Shown here: piece after piece, positions 8,791 to 17,835 of the stretch | Position numbering within the stretch: position 1 is the stretch's first letter | Layout: the number at the start of each line of letters is the position of its first letter | Source: Flavobacterium macacae | GTDB taxonomy: Bacteria; Bacteroidota; Bacteroidia; Flavobacteriales; Flavobacteriaceae | DNA: 64,000 nucleotides | Reading direction: 5' to 3' | NCBI RefSeq assembly: GCF_003865365.1 | Contig: NZ_RQVR01000011.1 | Span: forward strand, 1-64,000 | The notes under the pieces: generated by a model | The model's input: the letters and a program-made list of their open reading frames with translations, nothing else | What the model was told of the DNA's origin: nothing | Databases searched by the model: none | Translations under genes and position numbers: made by a program

Positions 8791-8823
8791 AAAACCATTG
8801 ACGTTTGCTGATGGTTTTCTTTT
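8791..8823 (+). other. Hairpin with T-tract between divergent genes
   Basis: AAAACCAT and ATGGTTTT flank a 12-base loop and are followed by CTTTTT. It looks like an intrinsic terminator on the plus strand, but no plus-strand gene lies directly upstream: it sits between two divergently transcribed genes, before the -7 element at 8851. Confidence 0.4.
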
Positions 8824-8850
8824 TATCAGGAAAATATTCAAAACAGTTTG

Positions 8851-8858
8851 TATTTTTG
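8851..8858 (+). promoter_or_regulatory. -7 promoter element TATTTTTG
   Basis: It matches the Bacteroidota TAnnTTTG consensus and lies 4 bases before the ATG at 8863, so the transcript would have little or no leader. It decides the inner start for the methyltransferase. No clear -33 TTTG is seen at the expected distance. Confidence 0.45.
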
Positions 8859-8862
8859 CGTT

Positions 8863-9321
8863 ATGAATGATAATTTTATAAATGAATATTTTGGGATTGG
8901 AATCCAAAATGGCAAGACTCCTGAAAACTTGGGGGTTTTGTGGCGTTCGGCTCAAAATTTAGGCGCTACTTTTATTTTTACGATCGGCAATCGTTATGCC
9001 AAACAGGCTTCTGATACGCATGATGCCGTAAAATCAATTCCTTATTTTCATTATGATACTTTCGAAGCATTTTTTGAGAACTTACCAAAAGGAGCGCGAT
9101 TGGTGGGGGTTGAATTAGATAAAAAAGCGGTCGATTTAGAAACTTTTGAACATCCAAGACGCTGTGTGTATTTATTAGGTGCCGAAGACCACGGCTTGTC
9201 TCAAAAAGCAATGGACAAATGCCACTTTTTAGTAAAATTCAAATCTGAAAAAAGTTTAAATGTAGCTGTGGCGGGAACGATTGTTATGTATGACAGAAAC
9301 TTGTCTAAGCCACGTTCTTAA
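8863..9321 (+). CDS. SpoU/TrmH family RNA methyltransferase
   Basis: The 152-residue product is a single-domain SPOUT methyltransferase that would transfer a methyl group from S-adenosylmethionine to tRNA or rRNA ribose. Visible motifs are NLGVLWRSAQNLGA (motif 1), VYLLGAEDHGLS (motif 2) and SLNVAVAGTIVMYD (motif 3), which forms the trefoil knot. It lacks the N-terminal substrate-binding domain of larger members, which is usual for this flavobacterial group. An upstream TTG at 8848 is in frame but falls within the promoter, so ATG 8863 is preferred. The exact target nucleotide cannot be told. Confidence 0.85.
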   Translation: MNDNFINEYFGIGIQNGKTPENLGVLWRSAQNLGATFIFTIGNRYAKQASDTHDAVKSIPYFHYDTFEAFFENLPKGARLVGVELDKKAVDLETFEHPRRCVYLLGAEDHGLSQKAMDKCHFLVKFKSEKSLNVAVAGTIVMYDRNLSKPRS

Positions 9322-9341
9322 GGTAATCTCAAAATGCTATT

Positions 9342-10037
9342 TTATTGATATTTGCCCAAATCTAAATTAAGAATAACGCCAACTCTGCTGAATTCTTCAT
9401 TAATCTTTGCATTCAAGATCAGCTGTTTGTTTTTTATCGGATGATTAAAGATCAGCTGATGGGCGTGAAGCATCATTCCTTTCAATTCGTAATTTTCCAA
9501 CCATAATTTATTTTGCTTGTTGCAACCGTGGGGACGGCTTCCTAAAATGGGATGAAAAATATGTTTGAAATGTTTTCGCAATTGATGCATGCGTCCCGTT
9601 TCAGGAATCGCTTCTACCAAACAATATCTTGACGTTGGTTTGTTATTAAATTCAAGTTCAATTTCGGCATTTTGCAAACGATGAAAGTAGGTGACTGCGT
9701 TTTGCGTAATGTCATCATCATTGATCAAGTCATAATCAATTGTCATTTTTTCGGGCGACCAACCGCGTAAAATGGCCAAATATTTTTTTTCGACTTCGCG
9801 TGTGGCAAAACGCGCATTCATAATTTTCAAGGTCTCTTTATCTAGCGCAAATAACAAGACGCCAGATGTTTTTCGGTCCAACCTGTGAATCGGATAAACA
9901 TGTTGCCCTATTTGATTTCGCAGTTCTTGAATAGCATATACTGTTGCATCGCGTGCATAAAAGGATTTATGAACCAACAATCCGCTTGGTTTGTTAATGG
10001 CAATAATATATTCGTCTTGGTACAGAATTTCTAACAT
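9342..10037 (-). CDS. truC: RluA-family RNA pseudouridine synthase (TruC-like)
   Basis: The 231-residue protein isomerises uridine to pseudouridine in structured RNA. It opens with ILYQDEYIIAINKPSGLLVHK and carries the catalytic block HRLDRKTSGVLLFA, where the Asp is the nucleophile, then REVEKKYLAI and GRMHQLRKHF. There is no S4 domain. The closest match by length and motifs is TruC, which modifies U65 of tRNA, but other RluA types cannot be excluded. An upstream in-frame Met (10076) adds a short hydrophobic extension with no homology, so the start at 10037 is used. It converges on the methyltransferase gene with a 20-base gap. Confidence 0.87.
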   Translation of the reverse strand: MLEILYQDEYIIAINKPSGLLVHKSFYARDATVYAIQELRNQIGQHVYPIHRLDRKTSGVLLFALDKETLKIMNARFATREVEKKYLAILRGWSPEKMTIDYDLINDDDITQNAVTYFHRLQNAEIELEFNNKPTSRYCLVEAIPETGRMHQLRKHFKHIFHPILGSRPHGCNKQNKLWLENYELKGMMLHAHQLIFNHPIKNKQLILNAKINEEFSRVGVILNLDLGKYQ

Positions 10038-10110
10038 TTGGCAGAAATAGGAGAGATTTAGAAATAATAGAAACAAAAAAAGCTCCAGATTTCTCTGAAG
10101 CTTTCCTTTG

Positions 10111-10183
<73 letters not shown>

Positions 10184-10238
10184 ATGTGCGTTTGTAATCT
10201 CAAAATGTATTTTTGTTTACTGAATCAGTAAAACTTAG

Positions 10239-10311
<73 letters not shown>

Positions 10312-10323
10312 ATGTTTCGGGTG

Positions 10324-10354
10324 CAAATTTACGACGAATATCTGAAAAAACAAG
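10324..10354 (-). promoter_or_regulatory. Promoter of the initiator tRNA pair
   Basis: On the minus strand TAAATTTG (-7, 10324-10331) is preceded by CTTG (-33, 10351-10354) at a 19-base spacing. Transcription would begin just before the tRNA at 10311. Confidence 0.7.
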
Positions 10355-10400
10355 CTTTTTATTGAAAAATGTTTTATTTCTTCTATTGAACTGATATGAT

Positions 10401-10408
10401 TACCTTTG
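10401..10408 (+). promoter_or_regulatory. -7 promoter element TACCTTTG of era
   Basis: It matches TAnnTTTG exactly and lies 20 bases before the era start codon. The -33 element is unclear. Confidence 0.6.
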
Positions 10409-10428
10409 CAGAATAAATTATTTTTGAA

Positions 10429-11313
10429 ATGTCACATAAAGCAGGATTTGTAAATATTATAGGTAATCCGAACGTTGGGAAATCAACTTTGATGAATGCA
10501 TTCGTCGGGGAACGTTTGTCGATTATCACCTCAAAAGCACAGACAACACGTCACAGAATTCTTGGAATCGTTAACGGAGAAGACTTTCAGGTCATTCTTT
10601 CAGATACGCCGGGAATTATTAAACCAGCGTATGAATTGCAATCTTCGATGATGGATTTTGTGAAATCTGCGTTTGAAGATGCCGATATCTTGATCTATAT
10701 GGTAGAAATCGGGGAAAAGGAGTTGAAAGATGAAGCATTTTTTAATAAAATTATCCACGCTAAAATTCCGGTATTGTTGCTTTTGAATAAAATTGACAAG
10801 TCAAACCAAGATGTTTTGGAAGAACAAATTGCACTTTGGCAAGAGAAAGTTCCGAATGCTGAAATTCATCCGATATCGGCGCTGGAGAATTTTAACGTCA
10901 AAGAAGTTTTTGCCAGAATCATTGCGCTTTTGCCAGAATCTCCGGCGTATTATCCAAAAGATGCGTTGACAGACAAACCAGAACGTTTCTTTGTAAACGA
11001 AACGATTCGTGAGAAAATCTTAATCAATTATGAAAAAGAAATTCCGTATTCGGTAGAAATTGAAACGGAAGAATTTTTGGAAGACGAAAAAATCATCCGC
11101 ATCCGTTCTGTAATTATGGTTGAAAGAGATACCCAAAAAAGAATTATTATTGGGCACAAGGGTGGCGCTTTGAAAAAAGTGGGAATGCAGTCTCGTGAAG
11201 ATTTAGAAAAATTCTTCGGAAAACAAATCCATATTGAATTGTATGTGAAAGTCAATAAAGACTGGAGAAACAGTGCGTATCAATTAAAGAGATTTGGGTA
11301 TAATAATAAATAA
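10429..11313 (+). CDS. era: GTPase Era, 30S ribosome assembly factor
   Basis: The 294-residue GTPase binds the 3' end of 16S rRNA and assists small-subunit maturation. The G domain shows GNPNVGKST (G1), DTPG (G3) and NKID (G4). The C-terminal KH domain carries IIGHKGGALKKVG for RNA binding. Length is close to the usual 295-300. It has its own -7 element and a strong terminator after it, so it is probably monocistronic. The second GTPase der lies 0.8 kb downstream. Confidence 0.97.
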   Translation: MSHKAGFVNIIGNPNVGKSTLMNAFVGERLSIITSKAQTTRHRILGIVNGEDFQVILSDTPGIIKPAYELQSSMMDFVKSAFEDADILIYMVEIGEKELKDEAFFNKIIHAKIPVLLLLNKIDKSNQDVLEEQIALWQEKVPNAEIHPISALENFNVKEVFARIIALLPESPAYYPKDALTDKPERFFVNETIREKILINYEKEIPYSVEIETEEFLEDEKIIRIRSVIMVERDTQKRIIIGHKGGALKKVGMQSREDLEKFFGKQIHIELYVKVNKDWRNSAYQLKRFGYNNK

Positions 11314-11334
11314 ATTGTTTTTATAAAAAAGATG

Positions 11335-11401
11335 AAGCCACAGATTTTAATAATTTCGGGATTACAGAATCCATTTAATTTATAAAATCTGTGGCTTTTA
11401 T
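11335..11401. terminator. Long-loop inverted repeat, probable bidirectional terminator
   Basis: AAGCCACAGATTTTA pairs with TAAAATCTGTGGCTT across a loop of about 32 bases, followed by TTTA. It sits between the convergent genes era and the membrane protein at 11418. Confidence 0.7.
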
Positions 11402-11417
11402 TAGTAAGGGATAATAA

Positions 11418-11909
11418 TTAAATCAATTGTTCTGATAAATTAAGGAGTTCGTCCATTTGGCGGGCTCCTTTTTTTCTGTTGTATCGCGCCAAAAAATACA
11501 ATACAAACCAAGCATTTACTAACGCAAACATCACGGCCAAATCAAATTGAGGCGATTGTTCTAGACTCCATTTAGAATACGCGATAATTCCGAAAATCAC
11601 GAACAGGACACCAACAACGAAGTGAAGCGCTAAAAACACAAACCACAAAATAGGGTCGGGGCCAAAAGTGCCTTTTACGTGCGTTCTTCCGTCTTCATAT
11701 TTGTCTAATTCGATATGCAAAGTTGGCGACCAAAACTCGCGTCGCAACATTCCGATGCCAAGCCAGATGTGGTTTCCCGCATTGTTTAGCTTAAAGTTTT
11801 CTGATTCAGATTGTCTCAATCGTTCGATGCCTGCTTTAATTTCTTCGGCAGTTTTTGACGAAAATCTTTCGAATCGAAGACGCAATTTTATGTTTTTCTG
11901 ATTTTCCAT
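11418..11909 (-). CDS. Conserved hypothetical membrane protein, two TM helices
   Basis: The 163-residue product has a cytosolic-looking N-terminal half (about 1-85) rich in Arg and Glu. Two transmembrane segments follow (about 87-110 and 122-142), then a charged tail with QMDELLNLSEQL. Residues about 60-85 (SPTLHIELDKYEDGRTHVKGTFGPDP) look like a small beta region between soluble and membrane parts. I do not recognise a named family. It is a single gene between era and der on the opposite strand, with no clear functional link to them. Confidence 0.6.
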   Translation of the reverse strand: MENQKNIKLRLRFERFSSKTAEEIKAGIERLRQSESENFKLNNAGNHIWLGIGMLRREFWSPTLHIELDKYEDGRTHVKGTFGPDPILWFVFLALHFVVGVLFVIFGIIAYSKWSLEQSPQFDLAVMFALVNAWFVLYFLARYNRKKGARQMDELLNLSEQLI

Positions 11910-12054
11910 ATTCGTTGAAAATGATATACATATAAACCCAAAAACGAAAATTTTATTTTTAAAGAAAAGCTAAATTCAAGTTAAACATTGCTGAATGAAA
12001 TTGGCAAATACAACAACTTACTGCGTTACAGCGTAAAAGCTTGGCCAAAAGTTG

Positions 12055-12062
12055 TACCTTTG
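12055..12062 (+). promoter_or_regulatory. -7 promoter element TACCTTTG of der
   Basis: An exact TAnnTTTG match 20 bases before ATG 12083, inside the longer open frame that starts at 12041. This supports the inner start for der. Confidence 0.6.
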
Positions 12063-12082
12063 CAAAATATTTGAAAAAAATT

Positions 12083-13393
12083 ATGAATAATATTGTTGCG
12101 ATAGTAGGAAGACCTAATGTGGGGAAATCAACCCTTTTCAATAGGCTGATACAAAGAAGAGAAGCTATTGTAGATTCTGTTTCTGGAGTTACCAGAGATC
12201 GAAACTACGGTAAAAGCGAATGGAACGGAAAAGAGTTTTCTGTGATTGATACGGGCGGATATATTCGCGGATCTGATGACGTTTTTGAAGGCGAAATCAG
12301 AAAACAGGTCGAATTGGCCATTGACGAAGCAGATGTAATCATCTTTGTCGTGGACGTTGAAGAAGGAATTACTCCGATGGATGATGCCGTTGCGAAATTG
12401 CTTCGCAAGGTTACAAAACCGGTTATTTTAGCGGTAAATAAAGTAGATAACGCGATGCGTGAAAAAGACGCCGTGGAGTTTTACAACCTTGGTTTAGGTG
12501 AATATTACACTTTTGCAAGTATTTCAGGTAGCGGAACGGGAGATTTGTTAGATGCGTTAATCGAATCATTTCCTGTAAAGCCAGAACCAACACAAGAAGA
12601 AATTGAATTGCCACGTTTTGCTGTTGTTGGTCGTCCAAACGCAGGAAAATCAAGCTTTATCAACGCTTTGATTGGTAAAGACAGGTATATTGTGACTGAT
12701 ATTGCGGGAACAACTCGTGATTCTATTGATACAAAGTTTGACCGTTTTGGGTTTGAATTTAACTTGGTCGATACAGCGGGAATTCGCCGTAAGGCAAAAG
12801 TGAAGGAAGATTTAGAATTTTATTCGGTTATGCGTTCGGTTCGTGCCATTGAGCACGCTGATGTCTGTATCTTGATAATTGACGCGACCAGAGGTTTTGA
12901 AGGTCAGGACCAAAATATCTTTTGGTTGGCTGAAAAGAACAGAAAAGGTGTCGTGATTTTGGTAAACAAGTGGGATTTGGTTGAAAAAGACACGATGTCA
13001 ACAAAAGAATACGAAGCGAAAATCCGCAAAGAATTAATGCCTTTTACAGATGTGCCGATTATTTTTACATCAGCAATCACCAAACAGCGTTTGCTGAAAG
13101 CGTTGGAAGAAACGGTAAAAGTTTTTGAAAGCAGAAAGCAAAGAATTGCTACTTCAAAATTCAACGATTATATGTTGAAATTGATTGAGGCTTATCCACC
13201 GCCAGCTTTGAAAGGAAAATATGTGAAGATTAAATTCTGTATGCAATTGCCAACGCCAACACCTCAGTTTGTGTTTTTTGCCAACTTGCCACAGTATGTA
13301 AAAGATCCTTACAAACGTTTCCTGGAAAATAAAATCCGTGAGCACTGGGATTTTTCAGGTGTACCGATCGATATTTATATTAGAGAGAAATAA
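12083..13393 (+). CDS. der: GTPase Der (EngA), 50S ribosome assembly factor
   Basis: The 436-residue protein has two tandem G domains and a C-terminal KH-like domain, the layout found only in Der. Each G domain has its own P-loop (GRPNVGKST and GRPNAGKSS), DTGG/DTAG and NKxD (NKVD, NKWD). Der acts in large-subunit maturation. The open frame extends upstream to 12041, but the conserved protein begins [12 protein letters not shown] at 12083, just after the -7 element, so that start is used. A bidirectional terminator follows. Confidence 0.97.
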   Translation: MNNIVAIVGRPNVGKSTLFNRLIQRREAIVDSVSGVTRDRNYGKSEWNGKEFSVIDTGGYIRGSDDVFEGEIRKQVELAIDEADVIIFVVDVEEGITPMDDAVAKLLRKVTKPVILAVNKVDNAMREKDAVEFYNLGLGEYYTFASISGSGTGDLLDALIESFPVKPEPTQEEIELPRFAVVGRPNAGKSSFINALIGKDRYIVTDIAGTTRDSIDTKFDRFGFEFNLVDTAGIRRKAKVKEDLEFYSVMRSVRAIEHADVCILIIDATRGFEGQDQNIFWLAEKNRKGVVILVNKWDLVEKDTMSTKEYEAKIRKELMPFTDVPIIFTSAITKQRLLKALEETVKVFESRKQRIATSKFNDYMLKLIEAYPPPALKGKYVKIKFCMQLPTPTPQFVFFANLPQYVKDPYKRFLENKIREHWDFSGVPIDIYIREK

Positions 13394-13400
13394 TAAAAAA

Positions 13401-13426
13401 AACCGAGATGAACGTCTCGGTTTTTT
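13401..13426. terminator. Bidirectional terminator
   Basis: AACCGAGA and TCTCGGTT form an 8-bp stem, flanked by an A run on the left and a T run on the right. It lies between the convergent genes der and the small membrane protein at 13439. Confidence 0.85.
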
Positions 13427-13438
13427 ATTTAGAATAAT

Positions 13439-13672
13439 TTAGATTTCGCTTGAGGAATGTTTCATAGGTCGGTCTTCATACCAATCCTTAAATGTCTTTT
13501 TTGTTTTGTACGGGTCTTTCAGTACGCTGAAAACCATATACAAAATCAACAAATGGCCAATGACAAATAGCGTAAGCAAAAGCCATGGAATCACTTCAAA
13601 ATGCGTGTAAACTACAAATCCTAGAAAAAAAAGTGTAGCCAGTATTATAATCTTAATTGCAAAATTTTTCAT
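13439..13672 (-). CDS. Small membrane protein, two TM helices
   Basis: The 77-residue product has two hydrophobic segments (about 4-22 and 27-48) and a charged tail with KDPYKTKKTFKDWYEDRP. An in-frame Met 7 codons upstream (13693) would give 84 residues. Starting at 13672 puts the Lys-Asn N-terminus directly before the first helix, the usual pattern. I do not recognise a function. Confidence 0.55.
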   Translation of the reverse strand: MKNFAIKIIILATLFFLGFVVYTHFEVIPWLLLTLFVIGHLLILYMVFSVLKDPYKTKKTFKDWYEDRPMKHSSSEI

Positions 13673-13926
13673 AACCACTTGATTTAATTTCAATTAGGAT
13701 CTAAGTTAAGTATTTTTTTTTATTAGTCAATTAATTGATAATTTAAAACATTGAGATTTATTTAGAAAGAATTTGTTTTGCATAAAAAAAATAACGCTAC
13801 AATTTAAAAAGTAAAATTTATTGAAAAAGTTAAAAATTTCGTAAGAAAATATTTATTTGGATAATAAAATTAGTAATTCGCAGTTTTAAAATTCTTACAA
13901 ACGATAACTTAAAATCCCTCAAGTTG

Positions 13927-16722
13927 ATGTCTAAAAAGATTTACATCGTATTATTTTTTTTAATTTCTAGTACTATATCTGCGCAAACCTTTTTAATTAA
14001 AGGAAAAACCGTGAGTGCTGTTGATAAAAAACCAATTGAATCGGCAACGGTTTATCTGACTTCTGCAAAAGATTCTACAATGATCGACTACACGATTTCT
14101 GATAAAAACGGAAATTTTAATTTTTCGGTTAAAAAACAGGCAAAACCATTTGCAATCAAAGTTTCCTCAATCGGTTATGAAATTTATCAAAAAATATATG
14201 ATAAGTTAGACGCCAATTTAGAGCTTGGAGAAATTTTAATTAACGACGACGTGACGACTTTAGGCGAAGTTGTTGTGGTGGGCGAAGCGCCGCCGGTTCG
14301 TATTAAAAGCGATACTTTAGAATTTAATGCAACTTCTTTTAAAGTGCGACCCGATGCGAATGTTGAGGCTTTGCTAAAACAATTGCCTGGTGTTGAGATT
14401 ACAAAAGAGGGGAAAATTACGGTAAATGGAAAAGAAGTGAATGAAATTTTAGTCAACGGAAAATCTTTTTTTGGAAAAGATGGAGCCGTGGCTATTAAAA
14501 ATCTTCCTTCCGATATTATCAGTAAAATTCAAGTTTCTGATTTGAAAACTACCGAAGAAAAATTGTCAGGACAAGCTTCAAGTTCGGATAAAAAAACCAT
14601 TAATTTAACCATTCAAGAAGATAAAAATAAAGGTTTGTTTGGAAAATTTACGGGAGGCTATGGAACCGATGATCGATATGAATCAAGCGGATTGCTGAAT
14701 TATTTTAAAGACAAACAGAAAATTAGCTTTTTAGGCTCTTCAAATAACATCAATGCTACCGGATTTTCAATGGATGAGATTTTTGACGCCATGGGTGGTG
14801 GAAGAAACCGTCAAATGTTTTCTCGAGGAGACGGTAGTTTTAATATTAACGGTGTAGATTTTGGAGGTGGTTCAGGAATCACACAGTCAAGTATGGCCGG
14901 AGTGAATTTTGCGGATGAATGGTTCAAAAAATTTGAGCCAAGCGGAAGTTATTTCTACACAAATTCGACAACAGATAACCAAACCAAAAGCCGGAGCGAG
15001 AATTTTTTGACTTCAGAAAACGGAACCAACAGCACCTTTATAACAGAATCTACCGGAACTTCTCAAAATAAAACCGAAGGGCATAATATGAGTTTTGAGT
15101 TTGAATATAAAATTGATTCCTTGACAACGCTTTCGGTAAGACCAACATTTGTAAAAAACAATTCGTCATTTGAAAGTGAATCAGAACGTTCTTCTTTTAA
15201 TGATTTAGGTTTGGTCAATGAAAGTACGAGTGCAAATTTTCGAGATAACAAAACGTCAAACTTTGAAAATGAACTTTATTTAAGCCGAAAATTTAAAAAG
15301 AAAGGAAGAAATTTTGGTTTTTCATTTGACAATTCTAACAAGACAAATGATGCTGATGATATCACCAATTCAGAAACTTATTTTTATCAAGACGCTGCTT
15401 TGCCAGACGATATTCGTCGCCAAAGAGAATTTGATAACGTGAAAGAAAACAGATATTACACTAGATTTGGGTATTCTGAGCCCGTTACAGATTCCATTAC
15501 TTTAACGTTGCGATCTTCCTACGAATGGAAAGATTACAATAAAGATCAAAATACATATAATTTCAATGGAGGTACCAATCAATACAGCGATTTTGACAAC
15601 CTGCTTTCATATACTATGAATTCAAAAACACGCACGTTTAACCCTTCGGTTTCTTTAAATTTAAGAAAGAAGAAATATGGGTTGGGAATGTCTCTGGGAA
15701 CACAAGTGGTTGATTTTCGAAATAGTTCTCTGTACAACGGAGAAAGTAGTGTGATAAACCAAAATTTCATTTATCCAACCGCAAATGCATGGATGAACTA
15801 TAAATTGACCAAGTCTCAGTCGATTTATATGTATTATAATTTTAGACTACAAATGCCAACGGCTGAACAGATTTTGCCAGTTATAGATCTGACAAATCCC
15901 TTATCTCAAATTTCTGGAAATGCAAATATCAAACCGGTTAAGTCACACAATATATATCTGAATTACAACAATTATGATTATGCTACAAAGTCAGGATATT
16001 ATGCTTATGCGGGTATGAATTTTTATGAACAGCAAATTACTTTGGCAAGAAATCTTGATCTAATTGATTTGATTAATAGAGCAACATATCAAAATATCAA
16101 CAATAGCTATTACAGTTACGCAGGTATAAACTGGAATAAAACCATCAAAAAAGAAACCAATACCTTTCGTGTCGGTTTTGGGCTTAGCACTAATTACAGT
16201 TTAGATAAAGGATTGACGAACAACCTTGGTTATGAAGCAAACAGAATCACGATGGAGCCGAATGTTAGTTTAGGTTGGGATTACGGCGAGTTGCTAACCA
16301 TCGAGCCTTCTTACACTTACGGATTTAACAAAACCAGTTATACAAATTATACCATTGACGAATCTTCAAATTTTACGCACAATTTTAAGGTCCAAACCAC
16401 AAGTTATTGGCCAAAGCATTTTGTCTTCGGAAATGACTTTGGATACACTTACAACTCTAACATCTCTGACGGATTCAAAAAAGATTTTTTCCTTTTGAAC
16501 ACCAGTTTAGGATACAATTTTATGGACGACAAATTATTGTTCAAAGTAAAAGTGTATGATCTTTTAAATCAAAACCAGAGCGCTGTTCGCTACATAAACC
16601 CGGAGTCGATTCAAGACATTCAAAACACCGTTTTAAAACGTTATGCCATGTTCTCGCTGACTTATAAAATTGAAAAATTTGGAGGCAAGAAAAAAGACGG
16701 AGGTGGTGCTTTCACATTTTAA
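13927..16722 (+). CDS. Outer-membrane beta-barrel protein with carboxypeptidase-like and plug domains
   Basis: The 931-residue product has a signal peptide ending in ISAQ. A carboxypeptidase-regulatory-like beta-sandwich follows (about 22-105), then a TonB-receptor-type plug (about 110-215, with RPDANVEALLKQLPGVEI and VNEILVNGKSFFG). The rest is a large barrel typical of the OMP_b-brl_3 group. It ends with a Lys/Gly-rich tail, GGKKKDGGGAFTF. Such proteins are probably TonB-dependent or assembly-related outer-membrane proteins; the substrate is unknown. No SusD follows. ATG 13927 is preferred to TTG 13924. A terminator lies just downstream. Confidence 0.85.
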   Translation: MSKKIYIVLFFLISSTISAQTFLIKGKTVSAVDKKPIESATVYLTSAKDSTMIDYTISDKNGNFNFSVKKQAKPFAIKVSSIGYEIYQKIYDKLDANLELGEILINDDVTTLGEVVVVGEAPPVRIKSDTLEFNATSFKVRPDANVEALLKQLPGVEITKEGKITVNGKEVNEILVNGKSFFGKDGAVAIKNLPSDIISKIQVSDLKTTEEKLSGQASSSDKKTINLTIQEDKNKGLFGKFTGGYGTDDRYESSGLLNYFKDKQKISFLGSSNNINATGFSMDEIFDAMGGGRNRQMFSRGDGSFNINGVDFGGGSGITQSSMAGVNFADEWFKKFEPSGSYFYTNSTTDNQTKSRSENFLTSENGTNSTFITESTGTSQNKTEGHNMSFEFEYKIDSLTTLSVRPTFVKNNSSFESESERSSFNDLGLVNESTSANFRDNKTSNFENELYLSRKFKKKGRNFGFSFDNSNKTNDADDITNSETYFYQDAALPDDIRRQREFDNVKENRYYTRFGYSEPVTDSITLTLRSSYEWKDYNKDQNTYNFNGGTNQYSDFDNLLSYTMNSKTRTFNPSVSLNLRKKKYGLGMSLGTQVVDFRNSSLYNGESSVINQNFIYPTANAWMNYKLTKSQSIYMYYNFRLQMPTAEQILPVIDLTNPLSQISGNANIKPVKSHNIYLNYNNYDYATKSGYYAYAGMNFYEQQITLARNLDLIDLINRATYQNINNSYYSYAGINWNKTIKKETNTFRVGFGLSTNYSLDKGLTNNLGYEANRITMEPNVSLGWDYGELLTIEPSYTYGFNKTSYTNYTIDESSNFTHNFKVQTTSYWPKHFVFGNDFGYTYNSNISDGFKKDFFLLNTSLGYNFMDDKLLFKVKVYDLLNQNQSAVRYINPESIQDIQNTVLKRYAMFSLTYKIEKFGGKKKDGGGAFTF

Positions 16723-16731
16723 ATGATTTTG

Positions 16732-16756
16732 AAGTCGGGTTCGCCCGGCTTTTTTT
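16732..16756 (+). terminator. Rho-independent terminator
   Basis: AAGTCGGG-TTCG-CCCGGCTT with a following T run ends the outer-membrane barrel gene. Confidence 0.88.
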
Positions 16757-16760
16757 ATTC

Positions 16761-16878
16761 TTTTTTTGAAGCGAATGTTGCCGCCTTTTAGTCAATCATT
16801 TTCCTGCTGCAGGAACTCGCTTTAAACCTGCTGCGCTGGCAGGTTTAAGAGCTCACGCAATTCCAGCATCAGGGCTAT
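16761..16878 (+). repeat. Dispersed intergenic repeat, copy R1
   Basis: It runs from a TTTTTTTGAAGCGAA end to a GCATCAGGGCTAT end. The middle holds CCTGCTGCAGG and a hairpin of TTAAACCTGC against GCAGGTTTAA (10 bp, perfect). It is closely similar along its length to copy R4 at 42402-42520, with the same ends and central hairpin. No protein is encoded. Confidence 0.8.
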
Positions 16879-16983
16879 CAGAAAAGCCGTTTTAACTTCA
16901 GTAACCGTCAGTCCGACAATAGCTTCGGACAAAATAGCGAATAAAAATAAACCCGCGACTTTCGTCAGAATCTTCGAAAGAAC

Positions 16984-17015
16984 AAAAAAAAGCCTTGCAA
17001 ATTTTGCAAGGCTTT
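16984..17015 (-). terminator. Rho-independent terminator of the TPM gene
   Basis: AAAGCCTTGCAA and TTGCAAGGCTTT form a 12-bp perfect stem with a 3-base loop. The A run on its left is a T run for minus-strand transcription, ending the gene at 17035. Confidence 0.88.
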
Positions 17016-17034
17016 ACTATTTTAAAACCAGTTT

Positions 17035-17835
17035 TTACCAGCTTCCTCCGGCGCCGCCGCCACTAAAGCCGCCACCGCCAAATCCGCCGCCAAATCCGCC
17101 GCCGCCAGAAGAACCTCCTCCAAAACCTCCAAAGCCGCCACCGCCGCCACCGCGACCCAAACTGCTTAAGATAATAATGTCAGCCAAATCCAATCCGCCA
17201 CCGCCGCTATTGCCACCGTTTCTGTTGTTTTTATTCTTTGAAAGAATCACTACTAAGACTACCACAATAATCACAAAGAAAATCAAACCGCCTGGATTTG
17301 ATTCTCCAGAATTTTGTTTTCTTTTTCCTTTGTACTTTCCTTTTAAAACATCAAAAATCGCATCGGTTCCTTTGTCCAAGCCTTTGTAATAACTTCCCGC
17401 TTTGAATTCGGGAATAATTACATTACGGGTCAATTCCCCAATGATTCCTGCCGGTAATCGATCTTCAACTCCATAACCAGCTGAGATCCAAATTTTGCGT
17501 TCTTTTTTGGCCAAAAGAACAATAATACCATTGTCATTCTCTTTTGATCCGCCGATTCCCCAAGTCTGACCCCATTTTGGAGTCAGAATTCCAATGTCTT
17601 CGCCTTTCAGGGATTCAATCGTAATCACTACAATTTGCGTGGAAGTCGAATCAGAATATTTAATCAGTTTTTGCTCTAAATTTGCTTTTTCTGAAGCATT
17701 CATTATCGCAGCGTAATCATACACACTAGTCTGTAATTTAGGAATAGGTGGAATGTCATATTGCGCAAAACCCAAACTTTGAATCAATAAAAATACCGAT
17801 AAGAAGAACGTGTTTTTTAATTTTAAAATTTTCAT
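17035..17835 (-). CDS. TPM domain protein with Gly-rich tail (YgcG-like)
   Basis: The 266-residue product has a signal peptide ending in GFAQ. A TPM domain follows (about 30-170, with VYDYAAIMNASEKANLEQKL and IWISAGYGVEDRLP), then a transmembrane helix (about 180-198) and a long Gly/Ser/Phe-rich C-terminus ending GGAGGSW. TPM proteins are linked to photosystem repair in plants (acid phosphatase activity). In bacteria they appear beside LemA as envelope proteins of unclear role. It overlaps the upstream TPM gene by one base and belongs to the LemA-TPM-TPM operon. Confidence 0.88.
   Translation of the reverse strand: MKILKLKNTFFLSVFLLIQSLGFAQYDIPPIPKLQTSVYDYAAIMNASEKANLEQKLIKYSDSTSTQIVVITIESLKGEDIGILTPKWGQTWGIGGSKENDNGIIVLLAKKERKIWISAGYGVEDRLPAGIIGELTRNVIIPEFKAGSYYKGLDKGTDAIFDVLKGKYKGKRKQNSGESNPGGLIFFVIIVVVLVVILSKNKNNRNGGNSGGGGLDLADIIILSSLGRGGGGGGFGGFGGGSSGGGGFGGGFGGGGFSGGGAGGSW

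Larger units (their letters stand above)
16723..17034. other. Intergenic gap holding two terminators and a repeat element
   Basis: This 312-base gap has no gene. It holds the terminator of the barrel gene (16732-16756), a dispersed repeat copy (16761-16878), about 100 bases with no feature I can name (a short inverted pair, TCCGACAATAGCTTCGGA, lies near 16910), and the terminator of the minus-strand TPM gene (16984-17015). Confidence 0.7.

Noticed and set aside
16989..17015. Short perfect inverted repeats considered as CRISPR or insertion-sequence ends
   Set aside because: Each is a single hairpin next to a stop codon with a T run, as expected for a terminator. No spaced direct repeats occur.
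17177..17389. Proline/isoleucine-rich open frame on the plus strand
   Set aside because: It is the mirror of the Gly-rich and membrane part of the TPM gene on the minus strand; low-complexity codons keep the opposite frame open.
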